Origin: Tardiphaga sp.
GTDB taxonomy: Bacteria > Pseudomonadota > Alphaproteobacteria > Rhizobiales > Xanthobacteraceae
NCBI GenBank assembly: GCA_028290765.1
Contig: JAQGJF010000643.1
Location: 1-11,896 of the forward strand
DNA: 11,896 nt
Direction: 5' to 3'
The notes beneath the pieces are model-generated. The model saw nothing but the letters and a program-made list of their open reading frames with translations. It did not search any database and was not told where the DNA came from. Position numbers and translations under genes: made by a program. Below, in pieces: positions 11,773-11,896 of the stretch; positions within the stretch are counted from its first letter, which is position 1, and every line of letters starts with the position of its first letter.

Positions 11773-11896
11773 TCAGCTCTTGCGAAGCGATTTGAGGTAG
11801 TCCTCCGGCCTGCTGGAATCGAATTCCTGTCCGAGGATGGTTTCCTTGGCAAAACCGCCGGCCGGCGGTGACGCCCCCTGCTCTCGCATGATCTTC
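11773..11896 (-). CDS. C-terminal end of an unidentified protein (partial)
   Basis: Reading leftward from the right edge gives 40 in-frame codons ending in TGA at 11773: KIMREQGASPPAGGFAKETI followed by LGQEFDSSRPEDYLKSLRKS. The codon use is like that of the neighbours, and the basic helical tail looks like a real protein end. The family is not recognised and most of the gene lies beyond the window. Its stop is 13 nt from the convergent molybdoenzyme stop, with no terminator between them. Confidence 0.55.
   Translation of the reverse strand, partial: KIMREQGASPPAGGFAKETILGQEFDSSRPEDYLKSLRKS

Noticed and set aside
10629..11852. Minus-strand ORF of 407 codons opposite the molybdoenzyme
   Set aside because: It is a shadow of the sulfite-oxidase-fold gene and runs through the divergent promoter gap. 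Its composition is Arg/Pro/Ala-rich without family motifs.

Overview
The window is GC-rich DNA from an alphaproteobacterium, most likely Bradyrhizobium or a close relative (Rhodopseudomonas, Nitrobacter, Afipia). This rests on remembered protein flavour (TolQ/TolR/TolA wording, a DUF2852 protein, paired YCII/DGPF proteins) and on codon use ending in G or C. No database search was run. About 85-90% of the window is coding. Most genes lie on the minus strand, and no tRNA, rRNA, CRISPR array or intact insertion sequence was seen.

Region 1 (1-1982) is the start of the tol-pal envelope operon on the minus strand: tolQ, tolR and the first 128 codons of tolA, which runs off the left edge. Its roughly 330-base leader contains a triplicated 10-mer, a strong hairpin and a CtrA-like box.

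Region 2 (1983-3660) holds a BASS/SBF-like transporter on the minus strand. It is followed by a plus-strand higA antitoxin gene preceded by only the last 13 codons of a higB toxin gene next to an imperfect palindrome, so the toxin-antitoxin locus looks decayed. A 15-bp-stem terminator closes it.

Region 3 (3715-6011) contains a DUF2852 membrane protein, a TetR regulator with a WHG-type C-terminal domain, and two tandem YCII/DGPF proteins, all on the minus strand. The DUF2852 promoter and the TetR start codon carry related 19-bp palindromes built on ATGTAAA/TTTACAT. This suggests a small autoregulated TetR regulon.

Region 4 (6137-9653) looks like an electrophile/xenobiotic stress block. A serine beta-lactamase-fold hydrolase, an NTF2-like protein, a glutathione S-transferase and a RibD/DHFR-fold reductase lie on the minus strand; the last three are tightly packed. 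A divergent HxlR regulator carries the family's N-terminal cysteine. A perfect 14-bp palindrome covers the predicted start site of the reductase operon and the -35 region of the regulator.

Region 5 (9757-11896) is a divergent pair, a LysR regulator and a sulfite-oxidase-fold molybdoenzyme without a signal peptide, followed by the 3' end of an unidentified minus-strand gene. The long ORFs antisense to these genes were judged to be shadows.

No clearly unprecedented system is present. The best leads are the TetR/DUF2852 operator pair, the HxlR operator and its 3' echo, and the higB remnant.
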